From contig NZ_VBSB01000001.1 of the NCBI RefSeq assembly GCF_013337765.1, forward strand, positions 18,177 through 82,176: a stretch of 64,000 bases of DNA, read 5' to 3'. A program made the translations under genes and the position numbers. Shown here in pieces: positions 35,108 through 43,940 of this stretch. Below the pieces are notes generated by a model, which saw only the letters and a program-made list of their open reading frames with translations, ran no database searches and was not told where the DNA came from. Numbering within the stretch: the stretch's first letter is position 1; the number at the start of each line of letters is the position of its first letter. Source of the DNA: Mycolicibacterium sphagni. Lineage in GTDB: Bacteria; Actinomycetota; Actinomycetes; Mycobacteriales; Mycobacteriaceae.

Positions 35108-35440
35108 ATGAGCTGGATGGTCACTGCGGCCGGCGCGCTGATCGTGTTAGCCACAACGGGGGCGCCACTGCCGCTCGACGACCCCGATCAGGACCTTCCC
35201 ACCGGTCCGCAAGACCCCGCGTGCCTGCAATTCCCCGGGTACGCCGCGTGTCAGGGAGGGCCCTACTGGCAGGGGCCGCCGGTGAGCCCGCTCGACCCCC
35301 AATGCGCGGCCATGCCCGGTTATGCGGCATGTGTGGGCAGCCCGTTCACCCCGGCTCCTCCGCCGCCACCACCGCCGCCCCCGCACGTGCCGGAAATGCC
35401 GATGACCGGCGGTATGCCGGGAATGCCGGGCCACATCTAG
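35108..35440 (+). CDS. Small secreted proline-rich protein with a duplicated Cys motif
   Basis: 110 residues from ATG 35108 (GGGAG 6 nt upstream; ATG 35081 would add nine residues). A signal peptide covers about 1-20 (MVTAAGALIVLATTGAPL). Two similar segments, DPACLQFPGYAACQGGPYW and DPQCAAMPGYAACVGSPFT, each hold two cysteines. A run of ten prolines and a Met/Gly/Pro tail follow. It occupies the place of M. tuberculosis Rv3312A (Mtp pilin), also small, secreted and Pro-rich, but I would not call them orthologs on this evidence. Confidence 0.65.
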   Translation: MSWMVTAAGALIVLATTGAPLPLDDPDQDLPTGPQDPACLQFPGYAACQGGPYWQGPPVSPLDPQCAAMPGYAACVGSPFTPAPPPPPPPPPHVPEMPMTGGMPGMPGHI

Positions 35441-35446
35441 GTCGCG

Positions 35447-36535
35447 TCAGCCGATCAGCACGGCATAGCGCGGCTTGATCACCTCGTCGATGATGGCCAG
35501 GCGCTCGTCGAAGTGGATAAACGCCGACTTCATCGCGTTGATGGTGAAGCGCTCGAGATCACTCCAGCCGTAGCCGAATGCCTCGACCAGCCGCAGCATC
35601 TCCTGGCTCATCGTGGTGTCGCTCATCAATCGGTTATCGGTGTTGACCGTGACCCGGAATCGCAGCCGGGCCAGCAGGTCGAAGGGATGGCTGGCGATAC
35701 TGTCCACCGCGCCGGTCTGCACATTGGAACTCGGGCACATCTCCAGCGGAATCCGTTTGTCGCGCAGGATCGCGGCCAGCGGCCCCAGCCTGGCCGTGCC
35801 GTCGGCCAGCACCTCGATATCGTCCACGATGCGGACGCCATGGCCGAGGCGATCGGCTCCGCAGTAGGCAAGGGCTTCGTGAATCGACGGCAGGCCGAAC
35901 GCCTCACCGGCGTGAATGGTGAAGCGCGCGTTGTTGGTTCGCATGTACTCGAACGCGTCGAGGTGACGCGTCGGCGGGTAGCCGGCCTCGGCGCCGGCGA
36001 TGTCGAATCCCACCACTCCCTTGTCGCGGAACCGGATCGCCAGTTCGGCGATCCCCCGGGATCGGGCGGCGTGACGCATCGCGGTCACCAGGCAACGCAC
36101 CACGATCGGACGACCGGCCGCGGCTGCGGCCTTCTCGCCGTCGGCGAAACCGGCCAGCACCGCATCCACTACCTCGTCGAGGGACAGCCCGCCATCGATG
36201 TGCAGTTCGGGGGCGAAGCGCACCTCGGCGTACACCACGTTGTCGGCGGCCAGGTCCTCGACGCATTCGAAGGCGACCCGGTGCAGCGACTCGGCGGTCT
36301 GCATGACAGCGACGGTGTGCGCGAACGGTTCCAGATAGCGCACCAGCGACCCACTGTGGGCCGCGGTGCGAAACCAGGCGGCCAGCGAGGCCTCGTCGGT
36401 GGCGGGCAGGCCGTCGTAGCCGATCTGCTCGGCGATCTCGAGGACGGTGGCCGGGCGCAGCCCGCCGTCGAGGTGATCGTGCAGCAGCGCCTTGGGCGCC
36501 CGGCCGATCATCGCGAGGGTCAGCGGGGTGGGCAT
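35447..36535 (-). CDS. add: Adenosine deaminase
   Basis: 362 residues. Metal ligands [12 protein letters not shown] (HxH), [23 protein letters not shown] (His/Glu) and [13 protein letters not shown] are all ADA signatures, and [13 protein letters not shown] follows. It deaminates adenosine to inosine for salvage. ATG 36535 overlaps the deoA stop, so cdd-deoA-add forms a coupled nucleoside catabolic operon. Confidence 0.95.
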   Translation of the reverse strand: MPTPLTLAMIGRAPKALLHDHLDGGLRPATVLEIAEQIGYDGLPATDEASLAAWFRTAAHSGSLVRYLEPFAHTVAVMQTAESLHRVAFECVEDLAADNVVYAEVRFAPELHIDGGLSLDEVVDAVLAGFADGEKAAAAAGRPIVVRCLVTAMRHAARSRGIAELAIRFRDKGVVGFDIAGAEAGYPPTRHLDAFEYMRTNNARFTIHAGEAFGLPSIHEALAYCGADRLGHGVRIVDDIEVLADGTARLGPLAAILRDKRIPLEMCPSSNVQTGAVDSIASHPFDLLARLRFRVTVNTDNRLMSDTTMSQEMLRLVEAFGYGWSDLERFTINAMKSAFIHFDERLAIIDEVIKPRYAVLIG

Positions 36536-37872
36536 CAGCCAATCCGATCGATGATCAGGGGGCGTACCGGCGGGCAGGAGCGCAGCGACCCGGGGATAGA
36601 TCCAGCCGGTGGGCAGGTGTCGACGACGGACCAGGACCCGTCGAGTTCGCCCATGGCGGCGGGCAGCCGCTGCGGGTTGTCGGTGTACAGCGTGAAGAGT
36701 GGCTCACCAGCGGAAACCGGCTCGCCGGGGCGGCGGTGGATGCGCACGCCTGCGCCGGATTGCACGCGTTCGCCCGGGTGGGCCCGGCCAGCGCCGAGCC
36801 GCCACACCGTCAGCCCCATTGCCATCGCGTTGATGTCCCCCATTGTGCCGCCTCGAGGTGCCAGCACGGTCTCGGAATGACTACCGATCGGAAGCTGTGC
36901 GTGAACATCACCGCCCTGGGCGGCAACGAGTGCCCGGAAGCGGTCCATCGCGGTGCCGTCGCGCAGTGTCTGCGCGGGGTCGCGGCCGTCGATGCCGGCA
37001 AGATCCAGCATCTCGACCGCTAAGCGGATGGTCAGCTCCACAACGTCGTCGGGGCCGCCCCCGGCGAGCACCTCCAGGGACTCGGCGACCTCGATGGCGT
37101 TGCCGACCGCGCGGCCCAGCGGGATGTCCATATCGGTCAGCACGGCCCGCGTCGGCACACCTTGGGCCAGACCCAGCTCCACCATCGTGGCCGCCAGTTC
37201 CCGGGATTCGGCTTCGGTCTTCAGAAACGCCCCGCGGCCGACCTTCACATCGAGCACCAGAGCGTCGGCGCCCTCGGCCAGCTTTTTGCTCATCACCGAA
37301 CTGGCAATCAACGGCAACGACTCCACCGTGCCCGTGACATCGCGCAGTGCATAGATCTTGCGGTCCGCGGGTGCCAGCTCGCCGGCAGCGAAGATGGCCG
37401 CCCCGATCTCCAACAACTGCTGACGGACTTGGGTTTTGGTGATCTCGGCGGTGAATCCGGGTATCGACTCCAGCTTGTCCAGAGTGCCGCCGGTATGCCC
37501 GAGACCGCGGCCCGCGGCCTGCGGAACCGCCGCACCGCATGCCGCGATGACGGCGACCAGGGGAATGGTGATCTTGTCGCCCACTCCACCGGTGGAGTGT
37601 TTGTCCACCGTGGGCACCCGACGACCGTCGCGGCGCAGATCGCTGAAGTCCAGCTTCTCGCCCGAGGCGATCATCGCGGTCGTCCACCGGGAGATCTCAC
37701 CGCGATCCATCCCACGCAGGAAGATCGCCATCAGCAGCGCCGACATCTGCTCGTCGGCCACCCCGCCATGGGTGTACGCGTCGATCACCCAGTCGATGGC
37801 CTCGTCGGTCAACCGGAAGCCGTCGCGCTTGGCCCGGATGACCGTGGGAGCGTCGAATGTGAACTCCGTCAC
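36535..37872 (-). CDS. deoA: Thymidine phosphorylase
   Basis: 445 residues from GTG 37872, overlapping the cdd stop. Signature [50 protein letters not shown] carries the phosphate- and thymine-binding residues; [26 protein letters not shown] and the C-terminal barrel ([30 protein letters not shown]) complete the class II NP fold. It yields thymine and deoxyribose-1-phosphate. Confidence 0.95.
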   Translation of the reverse strand: MTEFTFDAPTVIRAKRDGFRLTDEAIDWVIDAYTHGGVADEQMSALLMAIFLRGMDRGEISRWTTAMIASGEKLDFSDLRRDGRRVPTVDKHSTGGVGDKITIPLVAVIAACGAAVPQAAGRGLGHTGGTLDKLESIPGFTAEITKTQVRQQLLEIGAAIFAAGELAPADRKIYALRDVTGTVESLPLIASSVMSKKLAEGADALVLDVKVGRGAFLKTEAESRELAATMVELGLAQGVPTRAVLTDMDIPLGRAVGNAIEVAESLEVLAGGGPDDVVELTIRLAVEMLDLAGIDGRDPAQTLRDGTAMDRFRALVAAQGGDVHAQLPIGSHSETVLAPRGGTMGDINAMAMGLTVWRLGAGRAHPGERVQSGAGVRIHRRPGEPVSAGEPLFTLYTDNPQRLPAAMGELDGSWSVVDTCPPAGSIPGSLRSCPPVRPLIIDRIG

Positions 37873-38282
37873 GGCTTTTCCCGCTCCACCCGCGCCAGAT
37901 CGTCGGGACCGAAGGCGTCCGGCAACAGCTCCGCCAGCCGGCGCGGGCCGCGTGCGTGATCGACCAGCAGCTCCGGCCCACCGTGTTCGAGAAGCAGCTG
38001 CCTGCAGCGTCCGCACGGCATCAAGGCCGCCCCGGTGGCATCCACCACCGCCACCGCGAGCAGCCGTCCGCCGCCGCCGGAAATCAGGGCGCAGACCACT
38101 GCGCATTCGGCACAGAGACCTAGGCCATATGAGACATTTTCCACATTGCAGCCGGTGACGACGCGGCCGTCGTCAACCAGGCCGGCCGCCCCGACCGGAA
38201 ACCCCGAGTACGGCGCGTAGGCATGACGGGATACCCCAATAGCCTTGGTACGCAATAATTTCCATTCGTTTTCGGCAACCAT
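37869..38282 (-). CDS. cdd: Cytidine deaminase
   Basis: 137 residues. Catalytic CNVENVSYGLGLCAECAVV (zinc Cys and catalytic Glu) and PCGRCRQLLLEH (two zinc Cys) identify the homotetrameric class. It converts cytidine/deoxycytidine to uridine forms, feeding deoA and upp. It is the first gene of the operon, divergent from sdhC. Confidence 0.95.
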   Translation of the reverse strand: MVAENEWKLLRTKAIGVSRHAYAPYSGFPVGAAGLVDDGRVVTGCNVENVSYGLGLCAECAVVCALISGGGGRLLAVAVVDATGAALMPCGRCRQLLLEHGGPELLVDHARGPRRLAELLPDAFGPDDLARVEREKP

Positions 38283-38343
38283 GTGTCACTCACCACACCC
38301 GTACTGAATGCATTCACCAACCGCCTAACAGGACTTGCCCAGC

Positions 38344-38380
38344 GGCGGCTACCCGGCCCAAATCGGCACCCGTAGCCGCC
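38344..38380. promoter_or_regulatory. 9-bp hairpin in the cdd/sdhC divergent region
   Basis: GGCGGCTAC (38344-38352) and GTAGCCGCC (38372-38380) are a perfect inverted repeat with a 19-nt loop, 85 bp upstream of sdhC. Being between divergent starts it is not a terminator; a regulator site or leader structure is more likely. Confidence 0.4.
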
Positions 38381-38464
38381 TCTTATCTCTGCACGGTAGT
38401 TCTTTGCACCCCATAAACGGCGTTAGAGTCCACCCAAACTATGGCGATGGTGTTGGAGGCGCTG

Positions 38465-38887
38465 ATGAGTACAGCGGCACCGGTCGTGCCGGGCCCGCGC
38501 GATAAGTCGACTCGACGACGGCGCACTCTTTATCGCGGCGACCCCGGAATGTGGTCGTGGGTGCTGCACCGCATCACCGGCGCGACGATCTTCTTCTTCC
38601 TGTTCGTCCACGTCCTCGACACCGCTCTGGTCCGGGTCAGCCCGCAGGCCTACAACGAGGTGGTCGAGACCTATAAGTCGCCGATCGTCGGACTGATGGA
38701 GATCGGCCTGGTGGCCGCACTGCTCTATCACGCACTCAACGGCGTGCGGATCATCCTCATCGACTTCTGGTGGAAGGGACCGCGCTATCAGCGCCAGATG
38801 CTGTGGGCGGTGGCCGGGGTCTGGCTGCTGGTGATGGTGCCGTCGCTGGTGATCATCGGCATGCACATGGCGGAGCGATTCCTGTGA
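38465..38887 (+). CDS. sdhC: Succinate dehydrogenase cytochrome b556 subunit
   Basis: 140 residues; ATG 38465 is favoured over 38441 by GGAGG 5 nt upstream. WSWVLHRITGATIFFFLFVHVLDTALV is the SdhC signature with haem/quinone residues, and LLYHALNGVRIILIDFW carries the conserved haem-ligand His. Three transmembrane segments anchor the complex. It is the first gene of sdhCDAB, overlapping sdhD by GTGA. Confidence 0.94.
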   Translation: MSTAAPVVPGPRDKSTRRRRTLYRGDPGMWSWVLHRITGATIFFFLFVHVLDTALVRVSPQAYNEVVETYKSPIVGLMEIGLVAALLYHALNGVRIILIDFWWKGPRYQRQMLWAVAGVWLLVMVPSLVIIGMHMAERFL

Positions 38888-39345
38888 GCGCGCCGGAGAA
38901 CCGGCTCGGCCCGCCGGCCCCCATCCTGGAGCGCAGCCACGACCGTCCGGCCGGGCTGGACAATCCGCGCACCCCGCGCCGCCGTGGCGGTATGCCCAAC
39001 TTCGAGAAGTACGCCTGGCTGTTCATGCGGTTCTCGGGCGTCGTCCTGATTTTCCTGGCGCTGGGACACCTGTTCATCGGGTTGATGTGGGACGGCGGCG
39101 TCTACCGCATCGACTTCAACTACGTCGCCCAGCGCTGGGCCTCGCCGTTCTGGCAGACCTGGGATCTGCTGCTGTTGTGGCTGGCTCAGCTGCACGGCGG
39201 CAACGGGATCCGCACGATCATCGGCGACTACGCACGCAAGGACTCCACCAAGTTCTGGCTCAACTCGCTGTTGGTGGTCTCACTACTCATCGTGTTGGTG
39301 GTGGGGACCTACGTGCTGCTGACCTTCGATCCGAACATCTCCTGA
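38884..39345 (+). CDS. sdhD: Succinate dehydrogenase membrane anchor subunit
   Basis: 153 residues from GTG 38884. Three transmembrane segments (about 48-68, 93-112, 127-148) with GHLFIGLMWDGG and LLLLWLAQLHGGNGIRTIIGDYARK, the haem-side His motif. It anchors SdhAB and completes the quinone site with SdhC. Confidence 0.93.
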   Translation: MSAPENRLGPPAPILERSHDRPAGLDNPRTPRRRGGMPNFEKYAWLFMRFSGVVLIFLALGHLFIGLMWDGGVYRIDFNYVAQRWASPFWQTWDLLLLWLAQLHGGNGIRTIIGDYARKDSTKFWLNSLLVVSLLIVLVVGTYVLLTFDPNIS

Positions 39346-39358
39346 GTCCGAGGCGAAA

Positions 39359-41113
39359 ATGATTACCGAACACCGCTACGACGTGGTCATCGTCGGCGCA
39401 GGCGGAGCAGGCATGCGCGCTGCCGTCGAGGCGGGCCCGCGGGTGCGGACCGCGGTGCTGACCAAGCTGTATCCGACGCGTTCACACACCGGCGCGGCCC
39501 AGGGCGGCATGTGCGCCGCACTGGCCAATGTCGAAGAGGACAACTGGGAGTGGCACACCTTCGACACCGTCAAGGGTGGCGACTATCTCGCCGACCAGGA
39601 CGCCGTCGAGATCATGTGCAAGGAAGCCATCGACGCGGTGCTCGACCTCGAGAAGATGGGGATGCCGTTCAATCGCACCCCCGAGGGCCGCATCGACCAG
39701 CGCCGCTTCGGCGGGCATACCCGCGACCACGGCAAGGCACCGGTGCGCCGCGCCTGTTACGCCGCCGACCGCACCGGCCACATGATCCTGCAGACGCTCT
39801 ACCAAAACTGCGTCAAGCACGACGTGCAGTTCTTCAACGAGTTCTATGCCCTTGACCTGGCTTTGACGCAGACCCCGAGCGGTCCGGTGGCCACCGGCGT
39901 CATCGCCTACGAGCTGGCGACCGGAGACATCCATATCTTCCACGCCAAAGCCATCGTCTTCGCCACCGGTGGCTCGGGCCGGATGTACAAGACCACCTCG
40001 AATGCCCACACGCTGACCGGCGACGGCTTGGGCATCGTCTTCCGCAAGGGACTTCCCTTGGAAGACATGGAGTTTCACCAGTTCCATCCGACCGGTCTGG
40101 CCGGCCTGGGAATCCTCATCTCCGAGGCCGTCCGCGGCGAGGGCGGCCGACTGCTCAACGGTGAGGGCGAACGGTTCATGGAGCGCTACGCCCCCACGAT
40201 CGTCGACCTGGCCCCCCGTGACATCGTCGCGCGCTCGATGGTGCTCGAAGTGCTCGAAGGCCGCGGCGCGGGCCCGCACAAGGATTACGTCTACATCGAC
40301 GTGCGGCACCTCGGCGAGGACGTGCTCGAGGCCAAGCTGCCCGATATCACCGAGTTCGCCCGCACGTACCTGGGTGTGGACCCGGTCAAGGAACTGGTTC
40401 CGGTCTACCCGACGTGCCACTACGTCATGGGCGGCATCCCGACCACGATCACCGGACAAGTGCTGCGCAACAACACCACAACGGTGCCGGGGCTCTACGC
40501 CGCAGGCGAATGCGCGTGCGTGTCGGTGCACGGCGCCAACCGGCTGGGCACCAACTCGCTGTTGGACATCAACGTGTTCGGCCGCCGCGCAGGCATCTCC
40601 GCGGCTAACTACGCTCTTGCCCACGACTTCGTCGACCTGCCCGAGGCGCCGGCCGGCACGGTGGTGAACTGGGTCTCCGACATCCTGAGCGAGCACGGCA
40701 ACGAGCGCGTCGCCGACATCCGCGGTGAGCTGCAGCAGTCGATGGACAACAACGCCGCAGTGTTCCGCACCGAGGAAACACTCAAGCAGGCGCTCACCGA
40801 TATCCACACCCTGAAGGAACGGTATTCCCGAATCACCGTGCACGACAAGGGAAAGCGCTACAACAGCGATCTGCTGGAGGCCATCGAACTGGGCTTCCTG
40901 CTGGAGTTGGCCGAGGTCACCGTCGTCGGCGCATTGAACCGCAAGGAATCCCGCGGCGGGCATGCCCGCGAGGACTACCCCAACCGCGACGACACCAACT
41001 ACATGCGGCACACGATGGCGTACAAGGACGGTCTGGATCTGCTGAGCGATATCCGGCTGGACTACAAACCCGTTGTGCAGACCCGCTATGAGCCGATGGA
41101 GCGACGGTATTGA
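39359..41113 (+). CDS. sdhA: Succinate dehydrogenase flavoprotein subunit
   Basis: 584 residues. FAD motif VVIVGAGGAGMRAAVEA, the covalent-FAD His in SHTGAAQGGM, HQFHPTGL, and the active-site RGEGGRLLNGEGERFMERYAP and HGANRLGTNSLLD. C-terminal NRKESRGGHAREDYPNRDD is typical. It oxidises succinate to fumarate, passing electrons to SdhB. Confidence 0.97.
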   Translation: MITEHRYDVVIVGAGGAGMRAAVEAGPRVRTAVLTKLYPTRSHTGAAQGGMCAALANVEEDNWEWHTFDTVKGGDYLADQDAVEIMCKEAIDAVLDLEKMGMPFNRTPEGRIDQRRFGGHTRDHGKAPVRRACYAADRTGHMILQTLYQNCVKHDVQFFNEFYALDLALTQTPSGPVATGVIAYELATGDIHIFHAKAIVFATGGSGRMYKTTSNAHTLTGDGLGIVFRKGLPLEDMEFHQFHPTGLAGLGILISEAVRGEGGRLLNGEGERFMERYAPTIVDLAPRDIVARSMVLEVLEGRGAGPHKDYVYIDVRHLGEDVLEAKLPDITEFARTYLGVDPVKELVPVYPTCHYVMGGIPTTITGQVLRNNTTTVPGLYAAGECACVSVHGANRLGTNSLLDINVFGRRAGISAANYALAHDFVDLPEAPAGTVVNWVSDILSEHGNERVADIRGELQQSMDNNAAVFRTEETLKQALTDIHTLKERYSRITVHDKGKRYNSDLLEAIELGFLLELAEVTVVGALNRKESRGGHAREDYPNRDDTNYMRHTMAYKDGLDLLSDIRLDYKPVVQTRYEPMERRY

Positions 41114-41129
41114 TGGAGAAGGACGCCTG

Positions 41130-41900
41130 ATGACGATCGCACCTGAGCGCAAAGATCCCGTGCTGCCACCGATCCCCGACGGGGCGGTGATGGTGACGAT
41201 GAAGATCGCGCGGTTCAACCCCGAAGATCCCGACAGCGCCGGCTACCAGAGCTTCCGGGTGCCCTGCCTGCCGAGCGACCGGCTGCTGAACCTGCTGATC
41301 TACGTGAAGAGCTATCTGGACGGCACACTGACGTTCCGCCGCTCGTGCGCACACGGGGTGTGCGGTTCGGATGCCATGCGGATCAACGGGGTTAACCGGT
41401 TAGCCTGCAAGGTGCTGATGCGAGACCTGCTGCCGAAGAAGGACAAGCCGCTCACCATCACCATCGAGCCGATCAAGGGCCTGGCCGTCGAGAAAGATCT
41501 CGTGGTCAACATGGAGCCGTTCTTCGACGCCTACCGTGCGGTCAAGCCCTACCTGATGACCTCGGGCAACCCGCCCACCCGTGAGCGCATTCAGAGCCCG
41601 ACCGACCGGGCCCGCTACGACGACACCACCAAGTGCATTCTGTGCGCCTGCTGCACCACCAGCTGCCCGGTCTACTGGAGCGAGGGGTCGTACTTCGGGC
41701 CTGCCGCGATCGTCAACGCCCACCGGTTCATCTTCGACAGCCGCGACGAGGGGGCCGCCGAGCGGCTGGACATCCTCAACGAGGTCGACGGGGTGTGGCG
41801 CTGCCGCACGACGTTCAACTGCACCGATGCCTGCCCGCGCGGTATCGAGGTCACCAAGGCGATCCAGGAGGTCAAGCGCGCGTTGATGTTCGCGCGCTGA
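41130..41900 (+). CDS. sdhB: Succinate dehydrogenase iron-sulfur subunit
   Basis: 256 residues from ATG 41130 (GAAGGA upstream). The plant-type [2Fe-2S] site is RRSCAHGVCGSDAMRINGVNRLAC, and the bacterial ferredoxin domain has CILCACCTTSCPVYW and CTDACPRGIEV for the 4Fe-4S and 3Fe-4S clusters. It transfers electrons from SdhA to quinone. Last gene of the operon, convergent with the CoA-ligase gene. Confidence 0.97.
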   Translation: MTIAPERKDPVLPPIPDGAVMVTMKIARFNPEDPDSAGYQSFRVPCLPSDRLLNLLIYVKSYLDGTLTFRRSCAHGVCGSDAMRINGVNRLACKVLMRDLLPKKDKPLTITIEPIKGLAVEKDLVVNMEPFFDAYRAVKPYLMTSGNPPTRERIQSPTDRARYDDTTKCILCACCTTSCPVYWSEGSYFGPAAIVNAHRFIFDSRDEGAAERLDILNEVDGVWRCRTTFNCTDACPRGIEVTKAIQEVKRALMFAR

Positions 41901-41908
41901 CTTTCCTG

Positions 41909-41970
41909 CGCGAGCAGACGCAAACGGTCCCGAAACCCCGGCGTGTCGGAGTCCTTTATGTCTGCTCGCG
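41909..41970. terminator. Long-loop inverted repeat between sdhB and the catabolic operon
   Basis: CGCGAGCAGAC (41909-41919) and GTCTGCTCGCG (41960-41970) are perfect 11-bp arms, the second inside the 3' end of the CoA-ligase gene. It probably ends both convergent transcripts. I recall the motif GCGAGCAGACGCAAA as frequent between mycobacterial genes. Confidence 0.55.
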
Positions 41971-43530
41971 GTAGAAATTGCCGCGGGCCGGACGCTCCCA
42001 CAGCACGCCGCCCTGCGCGGTCACCCCGGCCGCACTCAGTTCCCGCTTGAGGATCTTGTTGGTGGCGGTCTGCGGCAGGTCGGCGTTGATGCGGACGAAG
42101 CGCGGCCAGGCCTTCGGTGACAGGTCGGCCTGCTCGGCCAGGAATGCCTCGAACTGCTCCGGCGTCAGCGACTGCTCTTGGCGCAGAACGATTGCGGCCA
42201 TCACCTGGTCGCCCACCCGCTCGTCGGGCACGGCGTAGACGGCCACTTGGTTGAGCTGCGGAAGCCGCAGCAGGATCCGTTCGATCGGGGCGGCGGCCAT
42301 GTTCTCGCCGTCCACCCGCATCCAGTCCGAGGTCCGGCCGGCCAGATAGATCCAGCCGTCGGCGTCTTTGTAGGCGAGGTCGCCGGTCCAGTACATGCCG
42401 TGGCGCAGACGTTCGGAGGTGGCCGCCGGGTCGTTGTAGTAGCCGGCGAAGGGGCCGGATCCGGTGGTGTTCACCAGCTCCCCGACCGCCTCGTCGGTAT
42501 TGGCCAGTGCGCCGTTGCCGTCGAAAACGGCTGTGGCACACTCGGTCACGGTGTCGGCGTGATAGATCGCCACACCACCCCAGCCCTTGCCGATCGATCC
42601 CGGCGGGGTGCCGTTCTCGCGGACGACGACGACGGCGAACTCACTGGAACCGAAGCCGTCCATGATGCGACAGCCGAAACGCCGAGAGAATTCGGCGATG
42701 TCCCGCTCGGTGGCCTCGTTGCCGTACATGACGCGCAGCGGGTTGTCGGCGTCGTCGGGTTGCTCGGGGGTGGCCAGCACCAGCGCGAGCGGCTTGCCGA
42801 CATAGTTCATGAAGGTGACGCCGTAGCGGCGTAGGTCCGGAAGTAACCGCGACACGGAGAATTTCACCGGCACCATCGCCGCCCCCGCCGACACCGCGAC
42901 CGAAAAGCCAACGGCCACCCCGTTGGAGTGGAACAAGGGCATCGCCAGATAGCAGACGTCGGCGGCGGTGATGTCCATCTGAGCGACCAGGCTCAGGCCG
43001 CACATGACGCTCATCGCATGGGCGAACGGCACGGCCTTGGGGTTACCGCTGGTGCCGGATGTGAAGATCATCATGAACGGGTCGGTACCGCTGACCTCAT
43101 GCGGGACAAGGGGTTCCGCGGCATCTACCGCCTCGGCGTAGCGCGGGCCCGTCACGTCGAGCACCGTGACGCCCGAGAGGTCGAGCCCGTCGAGCAGCCC
43201 GGCGTAATCGGTGTCGACCAGCAGCAGTTGGCAGTCCGACCGGCGGATGTCGGAGACCAGACCCTCGCCCCGGCGCGTGGTGTTGATCCCGCACAACACA
43301 TAGCCGCCGAGTGCGGCCGCGGCCATCGAACGCACGTAGGCCGGTGAATTCGTCAGCAGTGCACCGATATGCAGCGGCCGGTCCGGGTCGGTCATGGCCA
43401 GCAGTGCGGCGGCTTCAGCACTCGCCTCGGCGAGGTACTCGCGCCAGGTCCAGCTGCGGTCGGGTGAGATCACCGCGATGGAGTCGTCATCGATCCGGCC
43501 GCGCAACAGCTTCTGGACGGTGTCGATCAT
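41956..43530 (-). CDS. Acyl-CoA synthetase (FadD17-like)
   Basis: 524 residues from ATG 43530, overlapping the DUF35 stop. AMP-binding motif MMIFTSGTSGNPKAVPFAH, AMPLFHSNGV, GFGSSEFAVVV, YWTGDLAYKDADGWIYLAGRTSDWMRVDGENMAA and the C-terminal catalytic Lys (TATNKILKREL) are present. Its start MIDTVQKLLRGR and length resemble FadD17/FadD3-type ligases for steroid side chains or rings. It would activate a carboxylated substrate as the first step of the pathway encoded by the operon, though it is the last gene. Confidence 0.88.
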   Translation of the reverse strand: MIDTVQKLLRGRIDDDSIAVISPDRSWTWREYLAEASAEAAALLAMTDPDRPLHIGALLTNSPAYVRSMAAAALGGYVLCGINTTRRGEGLVSDIRRSDCQLLLVDTDYAGLLDGLDLSGVTVLDVTGPRYAEAVDAAEPLVPHEVSGTDPFMMIFTSGTSGNPKAVPFAHAMSVMCGLSLVAQMDITAADVCYLAMPLFHSNGVAVGFSVAVSAGAAMVPVKFSVSRLLPDLRRYGVTFMNYVGKPLALVLATPEQPDDADNPLRVMYGNEATERDIAEFSRRFGCRIMDGFGSSEFAVVVVRENGTPPGSIGKGWGGVAIYHADTVTECATAVFDGNGALANTDEAVGELVNTTGSGPFAGYYNDPAATSERLRHGMYWTGDLAYKDADGWIYLAGRTSDWMRVDGENMAAAPIERILLRLPQLNQVAVYAVPDERVGDQVMAAIVLRQEQSLTPEQFEAFLAEQADLSPKAWPRFVRINADLPQTATNKILKRELSAAGVTAQGGVLWERPARGNFYREQT

Positions 43531-43940
43531 GTGTCTGCGGGGCGGTAGCGCAACAGGGTCATGCCGCTGTCGGGGAGGTCGCAGAACACCGGGGTGACCC
43601 GCATTCCGATCCGGACGTCGGCGGGTTCGACATCGACCAGCTCGGTGGAGAACCGCGGACCGACGTCCCACTGCACCACCGCGGGCAGCTGCGGCAACGC
43701 ATCGGCCCATGGCGGCCCGGTCGGGCGGCGCCCGACCGTGTAGGTGTACAGCGTTGCCGCACCGTCGATTTCGCGCCACTGCAAGTCATCGGCCAGGGTG
43801 CCGGGGGCCAGCGTACGCGGATAGAACACATAGCGTCCGCTCGACGGCGAGTACTGGATCAGGATCCGGTGCGCGGCCAGCCCGTCCCAGAACGGTTGGG
43901 ACACCGGGGTGGGTTCGGGTATCGGCATCGGTTCGGCCAT
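43527..43940 (-). CDS. DUF35 OB-fold protein without zinc-ribbon cysteines
   Basis: 137 residues. FWDGLAAHRILIQYSPSSGRYVFYPR is the rubredoxin-like segment of DUF35, but the CxxC positions are Ser/Ser-type (QYSPSSG), so zinc is probably not bound. The OB strands (ATLYTYTVGRRP, PAVVQWDVGPRFSTELVDV, IGMRVTPVF) are normal. DUF35 proteins pair with thiolase-like Ltp2 to form retro-aldolases; the adjacent gene supplies such a partner. Overlaps both neighbours by 1 to 4 nt. Confidence 0.83.
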   Translation of the reverse strand: MAEPMPIPEPTPVSQPFWDGLAAHRILIQYSPSSGRYVFYPRTLAPGTLADDLQWREIDGAATLYTYTVGRRPTGPPWADALPQLPAVVQWDVGPRFSTELVDVEPADVRIGMRVTPVFCDLPDSGMTLLRYRPADT

